A stretch of DNA of 64,000 nucleotides from Stutzerimonas nosocomialis (lineage in GTDB: Bacteria > Pseudomonadota > Gammaproteobacteria > Pseudomonadales > Pseudomonadaceae), in the NCBI RefSeq assembly GCF_005876855.1, contig NZ_QLAE01000013.1:43270-107269 (forward strand), read 5' to 3'. Of this stretch, positions 11,283 to 18,247 are shown in pieces. Positions within the stretch are counted from its first letter, which is position 1; each line of letters begins with the position of its first letter. The notes under the pieces are model-generated. The model searched no databases, was not told the origin of the DNA, and worked only from the letters and a program-made list of their open reading frames with translations. Made by a program: the position numbers and the translations under genes.

Positions 11283-11923
11283 TCGGCTTCCAAAATGAAC
11301 GATAACCGAGGCTGTTGGGATGAATACCTTGCTGGTTGTGATTTCTCAGATTGCCTCCGGATATTTGCGCAATCTGGAATGCGACCAACCAGTTCTTCTC
11401 ATGATCCCCTGATGAGACTGCAGCAAGCACGCCTCACGGTCAGCCCTTTGGTTCATGCCCAGCAGGGCTTGCGTGCCGAGGAGGCTGCTCGGGCCTCCGG
11501 CGACATGGCAAAGCGACGACGCGCCTCATGCTATGTCCGAAGTCTTGATGGTACGCCTCGCCGAACAACGCTGTGCTCGCAAGATTGGTCGGCAGTTGCA
11601 AACGAGCTGGGCTTGGCCCTAAGCACAGCGGCACATCGCCTCGAATGGTTGGCTTGCATCATCTGGCCGAGCTGAATCCAGCACGTCCGGTGATCTGCTA
11701 TGAGTACCAGGGATGGTATCTGGACTCAAAGAAGTGGGTCGATTTTTCGCAAGCCGGCCATCTCGTTACGGGAGACTGCAAGCAGTAGCTCGGATAGCGC
11801 CGGCTGGGAGTTGTCCATAGGGCCATCGACGAGGCCAGTCGATACCGTTCAGCTCGGATGAATCCGAAACCGTTCGTTTGGTTTTGTAATTTGTCGACGT
11901 GCCCGGTTGGCTATGCCGGTCGG

Positions 11924-11949
11924 TTTATCGCTACCACAAAGGCGATAAA
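11924..11949. repeat. Perfect 8-bp inverted repeat upstream of the glycan operon
   Basis: TTTATCGC (11924-11931) and GCGATAAA (11942-11949) with a 10-base spacer. It is AT-richer than its surroundings. It could be an operator for a dimeric regulator or an mRNA hairpin; nothing in the window identifies a partner. Confidence 0.4.
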
Positions 11950-12192
11950 TGCCCACTTGCGGAAACTTTTTAGGCTTTCCGCCCTCCAATATCCGCTCCA
12001 GTCTAAGAGCTGTTAGCAGAACGCCTAAGCACTTCTTGACGGAGGGCTCCGAAGGTATCGGAACCGGTCGCGTTAAAGCTCGTTCTCTTTGGGTCTAGGG
12101 TAAGCCTGATTCTGCAAGCTGCTGTGCAGGCCCTTCCTATGGGCGATGTAACGCAATGACTATCAATATGGAGTTCACGAGGTAAGTTCTGC

Positions 12193-13164
12193 ATGAGTTT
12201 CTCCGATGTGAATCCGCCAAGAGCTCTGACAAGGGATGGGGCTGGCTTGCATGTCGCAATCCTGCTCACCACCTTTAATGGGGGACGGTTTCTTGAAGAG
12301 CAGCTGAACTCCATCGCCGGGCAAACTCATCGCGACTGGACGTTGTACATCTCTGACGATGGGTCATCGGATGCTACGCCGCATATCATTGAGCGTTTTC
12401 AGCAGCGGCTCGGTTCGGATCGGGTGCACTTGCTCAACGGCCCCCGGGTTGGCTTTGCGCAAAACTTTCTTTCGTTGGTGCGCAATTCAAAGATCGAAGC
12501 GGATTTTTTCGCCTTCAGCGATCAGGACGATATCTGGTTTCCGGACAAGCTCGAGAGGGCTCTGGCACGGCTTCCGCAGGTGGCTGGCAAGTGCCCGGCG
12601 ATGTATTGCTCCAGAACACGGCTGGTCGACGAATCGGGTAATTTTATCGGTTATTCGCCGCTGTTCGTCCGGACGCCGAGTTTCCAGAATGCGCTGGTAC
12701 AAAGCCTGGCCGGCGCCAATACCATGCTGCTGAACAGGTCAGCACGCGACCTGCTCGCGGCAGTTCCGTCGACGGCGCCCGTTGTATCCCATGATTGGCT
12801 TTGCTATCTGCTGGTCAGCGGTTGTGGTGGTCAAGTCTTCTATGATGCTCAGCCAACCATCGACTACCGGCAGCATGGAGGCAACGTTATTGGCTCCAAC
12901 ACCGGCCTGTTGGATCGCTGGCTGCGTATCCGTAGGATGTTGTCCGGCACCTTTCGCGACTGGAATCAGAACAACCTAGTCGTGCTGCGACATTTTCGCT
13001 CACAGCTTACCGCCGAAAATCGGGACGTGCTCTGCCAGTTCGTGCTTGCGCGCAAGAGCTGTTTCGCCGCCCGTCTGCGGCTGCTCTGGGAAGCCGGTCT
13101 ATATCGTCAGACCATCCTCGGTAATATCGGGCTCGTCGTTGCGGTCAGCATGAGGAAGATCTAA
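12193..13164 (+). CDS. Family 2 glycosyltransferase (rhamnosyltransferase-like)
   Basis: A 323-residue GT-A-fold glycosyltransferase of CAZy family GT2. VAILLTTFNGGRFL (21-34) and DDGSSD (55-60) form the nucleotide-sugar site. SDQDDIW (109-115) supplies the metal-binding acidic motif, and SHDWLCY (199-205) with YRQHGGN (225-231) are hallmarks of the subgroup that transfers rhamnose or related sugars in O-antigen assembly. It should act in the cytoplasm on a lipid-linked acceptor. The start ATG at 12193 has a GAGG about ten bases upstream. It is the first gene of the island operon and is separated from the next by 85 bases. The sugar specificity is inferred only from subgroup resemblance. Confidence 0.82.
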   Translation: MSFSDVNPPRALTRDGAGLHVAILLTTFNGGRFLEEQLNSIAGQTHRDWTLYISDDGSSDATPHIIERFQQRLGSDRVHLLNGPRVGFAQNFLSLVRNSKIEADFFAFSDQDDIWFPDKLERALARLPQVAGKCPAMYCSRTRLVDESGNFIGYSPLFVRTPSFQNALVQSLAGANTMLLNRSARDLLAAVPSTAPVVSHDWLCYLLVSGCGGQVFYDAQPTIDYRQHGGNVIGSNTGLLDRWLRIRRMLSGTFRDWNQNNLVVLRHFRSQLTAENRDVLCQFVLARKSCFAARLRLLWEAGLYRQTILGNIGLVVAVSMRKI

Positions 13165-13249
13165 TCATTCTCCCGATCACCACAGACCGCATGCCCCGGA
13201 CGTCGAGTGATTGCTGGCTCGGCAGTCCAATACTTCAAGGAACAGTGCC

Positions 13250-14281
13250 GTGATTCATCCCATCTTTCTGTCGGTCGTCATTACTGTTCGAAATCAGTCT
13301 AGTGTGCTCGAGGGGCTAGTAGCAGGTCTGGGGCAGGGGCTCGGTGGGCTGGTTAGGGACTACGAGTTGATTATCGTGGACAATGCGTCGGAGGATGACT
13401 CGCTGGCTAGGCTCAAGGCCTTGACCGATGAGGGCGGGCTGCCCAACTTGCAGGTCTATGCTCTGACCAAAGAGGTGGATGCCGACACCGCTTCCTGGGC
13501 CGGCATGGAAAACGCCCTAGGCGATTTTGTCGTGGTCATCGATCCGCTTGTAGACGACGTGGCCTTCCTGCCCTCGATGCTCGAGCACTCTATCGGCGGC
13601 GCCGACGTGGTGTTTGCCTGCAACCGCCAGAAGCCAGCGCGTAGCCTTGCCTACAAGGCAGCCAGCGCAGTGTTCGACAGTCTCTATAAGAGGTTCAACG
13701 GCATTCACTTGAGCAAGGAAGCGCCGCAGTACCGGGTGCTCAGCAAGCGTGTGGTGAACTTCATGCTGCAGCACCCGCAGCCGGCCCTGGCATACCGCTA
13801 TCTGCCTGCTACTGCCGGGTTCATCAAGGTGAATCTGAGCTACAGCGCCTCACCACGGATTCGCCATACCAAGCGCTTGGGCGAAAGCGTGGACCGGGGC
13901 CTGCGGTTGCTGGTCTCGACCACCCGGGCGCCGATGCGCATCGTCACCTCGCTGGCCCTGTTTGGCGCTGTGGCCAACCTCGTCTATTCGGTCTATGTGG
14001 TGCTCGTCGGCCTGCTGAAGGAGGATGTCGCGCCCGGTTGGGTCAGTCTGTCGTTGCAACAGTCTGGTATGTTCTTTCTGATCTCCATGGTTCTGCTAGT
14101 GCTCGGTGAGTACATCTTGCATATGGCAAGCCTGTCCAACGAGGGGCCTCCCTATCATGTAGGGCAGGAATTCACGAGCGCTCACATGTCGCGGCGCGAG
14201 AAGCTCAATATCGAGGAAGTGGGCGGTGAAGAGGCTGAGGCGGCCCGCCCTTTTCCGGAGTATGTAGCCAATGGGCACTGA
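13250..14281 (+). CDS. Family 2 glycosyltransferase with C-terminal membrane helices (GtrB/DPM1-like)
   Basis: A 343-residue protein with an N-terminal GT2 domain (SVVITVRNQ, VDNASEDDS at 43-51, acidic VIDPLVDD near 96-103) and two hydrophobic helices near residues 225-255 and 265-290. This is the architecture of polyprenyl-phosphate sugar synthases such as GtrB and ArnC, which load a sugar on undecaprenyl phosphate. The start chosen is GTG at 13250, with AAGGA eight bases before it; a TTG at 13211 lacks a ribosome site. It overlaps the flavoenzyme gene by 11 bases. The central domain keeps the fold signature, but the acidic metal motif is D-P-L-V-D-D rather than DxD, so activity is uncertain. 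Confidence 0.78.
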   Translation: MIHPIFLSVVITVRNQSSVLEGLVAGLGQGLGGLVRDYELIIVDNASEDDSLARLKALTDEGGLPNLQVYALTKEVDADTASWAGMENALGDFVVVIDPLVDDVAFLPSMLEHSIGGADVVFACNRQKPARSLAYKAASAVFDSLYKRFNGIHLSKEAPQYRVLSKRVVNFMLQHPQPALAYRYLPATAGFIKVNLSYSASPRIRHTKRLGESVDRGLRLLVSTTRAPMRIVTSLALFGAVANLVYSVYVVLVGLLKEDVAPGWVSLSLQQSGMFFLISMVLLVLGEYILHMASLSNEGPPYHVGQEFTSAHMSRREKLNIEEVGGEEAEAARPFPEYVANGH

Positions 14282-15437
14282 GCAGTACGATGCCGATGCG
14301 GTGATCATCGGCGGCGGCTTCTACGGAGCGGCGATCGCCATCTACCTGGCGAAGCAGCGCGGCCTACGCCGTATTGTCTTGTTCGAACGCGAGGCGGCGC
14401 TACTGCAGCATGCTTCCTATAACAACCAGGCGCGGGTGCACAACGGCTACCATTATCCACGCAGTTTCACCACGGCGTACCGCAGCCGGATCAATCTGCC
14501 CCGCTTCGTGCGCGATTGGCCTCAAGCGGTGAAGCAGGACTTCACCAAGTTGTACGCTATCGCCCGGCGTAACTCCAAGGTGACCGCCCGGCAGTTCGAG
14601 CGCTTCTGTCGGGACATCGGCGCTTCGATCGCAACGGCCGACAAGGCGCAGCGCGAGCTGTTCGAATCTCGTTTGATCGAGAACGTGTTTATCGTGCAGG
14701 AGTACGCCTTCGATACCACCAGGCTGGCGGAGTGGGCGCTTGCCGAACTGTCCGATCTAGGCGTAGAGCTCCGCTGCGAAGTCCAGGTCGCAAACATTTT
14801 CAGGGGCGCCGGCAGTTCGCTGCGGGTCGAGGCCGAGTCTCGTCGTGGGGAGGGCATCACTTGCACCAGCCGCTATGTCTTCAACTGCACCTACAGTGGC
14901 CTGAACCAGTTCGGCGGAGACTTCCCCGGTACCAGCACCCGGCTCAAGCAGGAAATCACCGAGATGCCGCTGATGCAGGTGCCGCCTGCACTACGTGATA
15001 TTGGGGTAACGGTGATGGACGGGCCGTTCTTTTCCATGATGCCGTTCCCGGCGCGATGCCTTCATACGTTGTCCCATGTCCGTTACACACCGCACCTGAA
15101 CTGGAACGACGTGCGGGGCATCGATCCCTATCAGCGACTCGAGCAGTACGCCCGGGCTTCCCGGGTCGACCGCATGGTGCGGGATGTTGGGCGCTACCTG
15201 CCGGCGGTGCTAGACGCCTGGCATATCGATTCGCTGTTTGAGGTCAAGACTGTGCTGGTCAAGAACGAGGGCGACGATGGTCGGCCGATCCTGTTCGAGC
15301 GGCACGCCGAACTGCCCGGTTGCTATTCGGTGCTCGGCGGCAAGATAGACAATATCTACGACGTTCTCGAAAAACTCGATGCCGAGGTTTTCGAACCCAC
15401 CAGGGGCAGTTTCATGTTGAGGAGTTCCAATGGCTGA
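14271..15437 (+). CDS. FAD-dependent oxidoreductase of the glycan island
   Basis: A 388-residue DAO-superfamily flavoprotein. GGGFYGAA at 14-21 is the dinucleotide site and VLFERE ends with the ribose-binding acidic residue. A striking NNQARVHNGYHYPRS segment lies at residues 51-65 near the expected flavin. No membrane segment or signal is seen, so it is cytoplasmic. It overlaps the GT2 gene before it (11 bases) and the dehydrogenase gene after it (8 bases). This implies coupled translation and a shared substrate, probably a nucleotide-linked or lipid-linked sugar. The reaction is unknown. It is unrelated in detail to the FAD oxidoreductase at 4458-5633. Confidence 0.78.
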   Translation: MGTEQYDADAVIIGGGFYGAAIAIYLAKQRGLRRIVLFEREAALLQHASYNNQARVHNGYHYPRSFTTAYRSRINLPRFVRDWPQAVKQDFTKLYAIARRNSKVTARQFERFCRDIGASIATADKAQRELFESRLIENVFIVQEYAFDTTRLAEWALAELSDLGVELRCEVQVANIFRGAGSSLRVEAESRRGEGITCTSRYVFNCTYSGLNQFGGDFPGTSTRLKQEITEMPLMQVPPALRDIGVTVMDGPFFSMMPFPARCLHTLSHVRYTPHLNWNDVRGIDPYQRLEQYARASRVDRMVRDVGRYLPAVLDAWHIDSLFEVKTVLVKNEGDDGRPILFERHAELPGCYSVLGGKIDNIYDVLEKLDAEVFEPTRGSFMLRSSNG

Positions 15438-16218
15438 CGCGCTGATAGGCTATACCGGTTTCGTAGGGAGTACCCTGCTCCGGCAGACCCGCTTCGACCA
15501 CCTGTACCGCTCGACAAATATCGCCGAGATCGAGGGGCACGCTTTCGGCACTGTGGTCTGCGCTGGGGCGCCGGCCCAGAAGTGGATCGCCAACCGCGAC
15601 CCCGAGGGCGATCGCCGGAAGATCGAGGCGCTGATCGCTCACCTCCGGGGGATGACCTGCGAGCGCTTCATCCTTATCAGTACGGTGGATGTGTTCAAGT
15701 CCGCAGTGGACGTCGACGAACGCACGCCGGTGGACGAGGAGGGGCTGCATGCCTACGGACTCAACCGCCGGCTGTTGGAGCGATTCGTCGAGGATCATTT
15801 CCCGAATCACCTGATTGTGCGCCTGCCCGGGCTGGTGGGGCCGGGACTACGCAAGAACGTCATCTACGACTTCCGCAACGACAACAATCTGCAAGCCATC
15901 GATAGCCGCGGGGTGTTCCAGTTCTATCCAATGGTCAACCTGTGGGCGGATATTCGCACCGCACTCGACGCCGGGCTGCGCCTGGTGCACCTGACCGCCG
16001 CACCGATCAGCGTGGCCGATGTCTCTCTGCAAGGCTTCGGTCGTCCCTTCGAGCAGGTCAAGGATGGCGCGGCGGCCCGCTACGACATGCAAAGCTGCCA
16101 TGCCGCTCTGTTCGGAGGTCTGGGGGGCTACCAGTACAGCGTCCGCGAGACCTTGTCAGCCATCCGGGCCTATGCCCAGTCCGAGCCGCCTGCACGAATG
16201 ACAGAGGACGGCAAATGA
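15430..16218 (+). CDS. NAD(P)-dependent short-chain dehydrogenase/epimerase-like protein
   Basis: A 262-residue Rossmann protein of the extended SDR type with an N-terminal GYTGFVGS (residues 7-14). The catalytic region has Ser84/Thr85 in ISTVDVF and Tyr109 in YGLNR. The usual active-site Lys four residues after Tyr is Arg113, an unusual substitution that may change or abolish dehydrogenase chemistry. Its start lies inside the flavoenzyme gene and its stop overlaps the ATG of the isomerase gene (ATGA). The context suggests nucleotide-sugar or lipid-sugar modification together with the flavoenzyme and the isomerase. The exact reaction is not deducible. Confidence 0.75.
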   Translation: MADALIGYTGFVGSTLLRQTRFDHLYRSTNIAEIEGHAFGTVVCAGAPAQKWIANRDPEGDRRKIEALIAHLRGMTCERFILISTVDVFKSAVDVDERTPVDEEGLHAYGLNRRLLERFVEDHFPNHLIVRLPGLVGPGLRKNVIYDFRNDNNLQAIDSRGVFQFYPMVNLWADIRTALDAGLRLVHLTAAPISVADVSLQGFGRPFEQVKDGAAARYDMQSCHAALFGGLGGYQYSVRETLSAIRAYAQSEPPARMTEDGK

Positions 16219-17048
16219 GACTGGCCATTTCCAACATCGCCTGGGAAGTGGACGAAGACGAGGCCATCGTTGCTCTGCTCCAGCGATATGCAATCGACGC
16301 CATCGATATCGCACCGGGCAAGTATTTTCCCGAGCCGGCTCGCGCCACTGACCAGGATATCGCCCGCGTCCGGGCCTGGTGGGGCGAGCGGGGCATCGAG
16401 CTCACCGGGATGCAAGCGCTGCTGTTCGGCACCACAGGGCTGAACCTGTTCGCCGAGCAATCGGTGCAGCAGGCCATGCTCGCGCATCTGGGCGCCGTCT
16501 GTCGCATCGCCGGCGGACTGGGCGCCACGCGCCTGGTGTTCGGCTCGCCGAAGAATCGCGACCGTTCGGGACTGGACGACCGGCAGGTAAAGGAGAAATC
16601 CACCCGCTTTTTCCGGCAGCTCGGTGACATCGCGCAAAGCCATGGTGTGATGATCTGTCTAGAGCCCAACCCGGCCTGTTACGGGGCCAATTTCATGACC
16701 GGCAGTCTGGAAACGCTCGCGGTGGTCGAGCAGATCGAACATCCGGCCGTGCGCATGCAGCTAGACACCGGGGCGATCACTCTCAATGAGGAGAATGCTG
16801 CCGAGGTGGTTGAGTGCTGCGCTCCGTATATTGGACACGTGCACGCCAGCGAGCCGAATCTGGTGCCGCTGGGCGATGGCGGCTGCGATCACGCCGGCGC
16901 GGCGCACGCCCTGACCGAGCGCCTGCCCTCCCATCTGGTCACCATCGAGATGGTGGCGACACGGAACGAACCCCACGTCGTGTCGATCGAGCGCGCGTTG
17001 CAAGTCGCTGTCTCTTACTATCGCCAGGACGGCAGGGCCAGTACATGA
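16215..17048 (+). CDS. TIM-barrel sugar phosphate isomerase/epimerase-like protein
   Basis: A 277-residue protein of the AP-endonuclease-2/xylose-isomerase-like superfamily (COG1082 type). Recognisable features are an N-terminal MRLAISNIAWEVDEDEAI strand, ICLEPNP with a metal-ligand-type Glu, MQLDTGAI with Asp, GHVHASEPN with His, and TIEMVA with a final Glu. Together they give the metal-site set expected for sugar isomerases/epimerases. The start ATG at 16215 overlaps the preceding stop (ATGA); the frame is open upstream only as a shadow of the dehydrogenase gene. It also overlaps the following small transporter by four bases. It likely isomerises or epimerises a sugar or sugar phosphate used by the island. 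Confidence 0.78.
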   Translation: MRLAISNIAWEVDEDEAIVALLQRYAIDAIDIAPGKYFPEPARATDQDIARVRAWWGERGIELTGMQALLFGTTGLNLFAEQSVQQAMLAHLGAVCRIAGGLGATRLVFGSPKNRDRSGLDDRQVKEKSTRFFRQLGDIAQSHGVMICLEPNPACYGANFMTGSLETLAVVEQIEHPAVRMQLDTGAITLNEENAAEVVECCAPYIGHVHASEPNLVPLGDGGCDHAGAAHALTERLPSHLVTIEMVATRNEPHVVSIERALQVAVSYYRQDGRAST

Positions 17049-17401
17049 AATGGATGATTCTGCTGCTGGGGATTCTCTCCAATGCCCTGGCAAGCGTGCT
17101 GGTGAAGGTGGCCATGACGCCCCCGAGGCAGTTCCCCTCTCTTCGCGACCCCCTCGCCGCGCTGACAAACTGGCCGTTCTGGTTGGGACTGGCGCTTTAT
17201 GGCGGCGCCTTCTTGCTGTATGCCGCAGCTCTTGCCCGGCTGCCGCTGAACGTGGCGCACCCCATCCTAACCTCCGGTGCGGTCGCGACCGTCGCCCTGT
17301 TCTCGGTGTTCCTGTTCAGGGAAACCCTGCACTGGACGACCCTGGCTGGCATCGTGCTGGTCATAGCCGGCGTGGCGCTGATCACAGCCAAGGCGGCCTG
17401 A
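17045..17401 (+). CDS. EmrE-like small membrane protein (DMT superfamily, probable lipid-linked sugar flippase subunit)
   Basis: A 118-residue integral membrane protein with four helices, related to the SMR/EamA superfamily. It lacks the Glu14 that defines drug-exporting EmrE proteins (residues 12-15 are S-N-A-L). The C-terminal half reads VFLFRETLHWTTLAGIVLVIAGV, a hallmark of the ArnE/ArnF and GtrA-like half-transporters used to flip undecaprenyl-phosphate sugars. The ATG at 17045 overlaps the previous stop (ATGA). A GT2 with DPM1-like motifs starts four bases after its stop, the usual partner arrangement for a polyprenyl-phosphate sugar flippase. Function is inferred from family and context. 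Confidence 0.78.
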   Translation: MKWMILLLGILSNALASVLVKVAMTPPRQFPSLRDPLAALTNWPFWLGLALYGGAFLLYAAALARLPLNVAHPILTSGAVATVALFSVFLFRETLHWTTLAGIVLVIAGVALITAKAA

Positions 17402-17405
17402 ACCT

Positions 17406-18242
17406 ATGAATGAAATGAACATGATCCATGACATCGCACCCGAGGTGCGCGCCCACTGGCAAGTGCCGACCTACGAGGCCCGCCTCTGGCAGGGCCGCAC
17501 GCAACCCTGGTGTGTGGTGATCCCGGTGATCAACGAGGGCGAGCGGATCAGGAACCTGATCAGCCGCATGGCAGATCTGGCTATCCCGGGCATTGCCGAC
17601 ATTGTCATCGTCGATGGCGGCAGCACCGATGGTTCTCTGGCCACCGACTGGTTGGAGGGTAAAGGGGTGCGTGCCCTGCTGGTGAAGACCGGGCCGGGCA
17701 AGCTGAGTGCCCAACTGCGCTGCGCCTATGCCTTCGTCTTGGAGCAGGGCTACGAGGGCATCGTGACCATCGATGGCAACAACAAGGACGACCCCGACAC
17801 CATCCGGGACTTCATCGACGCGCTGCGCCTGGGCGTCGACTTCGCCCAGGCCTCCCGCTTCGTGCCGGGCGGGATTGCCGAGAACACGCCCAAATCGCGG
17901 AATCTGGCGATAAAGTACATCCATGCGCCGATGCTGAGCCTGGCTTCGGGCTTCAAGTGGACGGACACCACCCAGGGCTACCGAGGCTACAGTCGCAGGA
18001 TGCTGCTCGATCCGCAGATATCGATCTTCCGCGACGTGTTCGTCAAGTACGAACTCCTGGCCTATCTCTCCTATCGCGCGCCGAAGCTCGGCTACTGTTG
18101 CAAGGAGTTGCCCACCACGCGACGCTATCCGAAGGATGAGGTGCCAACCAAGATCAGCGGCCTCAAGGGTAATCTCGAGGTGTTCTTAGTGCTGTCCAAC
18201 GCCTGTATGGGGCGCTACAACCCAAGTGAAAAGGACGTCTAA
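17406..18242 (+). CDS. Family 2 glycosyltransferase, dolichyl-phosphate mannose synthase (DPM1)-like
   Basis: A 278-residue soluble GT2 enzyme. WCVVIPVINEGERI (35-48), VDGGSTDGS (69-77) and TIDGNNKDDP (121-130) form the canonical nucleotide-sugar and metal sites of polyprenyl-phosphate glycosyltransferases. TTQGYRGYSR lies in the acceptor region. There are no C-terminal membrane helices, unlike the GT2 at 13250. It likely transfers a sugar from a nucleotide donor to undecaprenyl phosphate in the cytoplasm, with the small membrane protein encoded just upstream flipping the product. It is four bases from its upstream neighbour and five from the large membrane protein downstream. Confidence 0.82.
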   Translation: MNEMNMIHDIAPEVRAHWQVPTYEARLWQGRTQPWCVVIPVINEGERIRNLISRMADLAIPGIADIVIVDGGSTDGSLATDWLEGKGVRALLVKTGPGKLSAQLRCAYAFVLEQGYEGIVTIDGNNKDDPDTIRDFIDALRLGVDFAQASRFVPGGIAENTPKSRNLAIKYIHAPMLSLASGFKWTDTTQGYRGYSRRMLLDPQISIFRDVFVKYELLAYLSYRAPKLGYCCKELPTTRRYPKDEVPTKISGLKGNLEVFLVLSNACMGRYNPSEKDV

Positions 18243-18247
18243 TACAC

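Larger units (their letters stand above)
11217..12192. other. 976-base gene-poor stretch at the left island boundary
   Basis: I find no convincing gene between thiC and the first glycosyltransferase. Short open frames exist (for example 11573-11788 and 11235-11675 on +) but lack recognisable motifs and ribosome sites. The second half (about 11870-12180) is visibly more AT-rich than the chromosome around it. Two hairpins are present: CGGGGCGC/GCGTCCCG (11264-11282) with an AAA loop, and a perfect TTTATCGC/GCGATAAA pair (11924-11949). The region probably holds the promoter of the glycan operon and decayed DNA from the insertion event. No promoter could be placed with confidence. Confidence 0.5.

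Noticed and set aside
11573-11788. Short open frame of 71 codons ending in VTGDCKQ
   Set aside because: No ribosome site, family motif or neighbour support; listed only within the gene-poor region.
11929-11937. CGCTACC, complement of the ops/JUMPstart core GGTAGCG, upstream of a polysaccharide operon
   Set aside because: It is on the wrong strand for the operon, lacks the rest of the element, and RfaH-ops control is not established for Pseudomonas.
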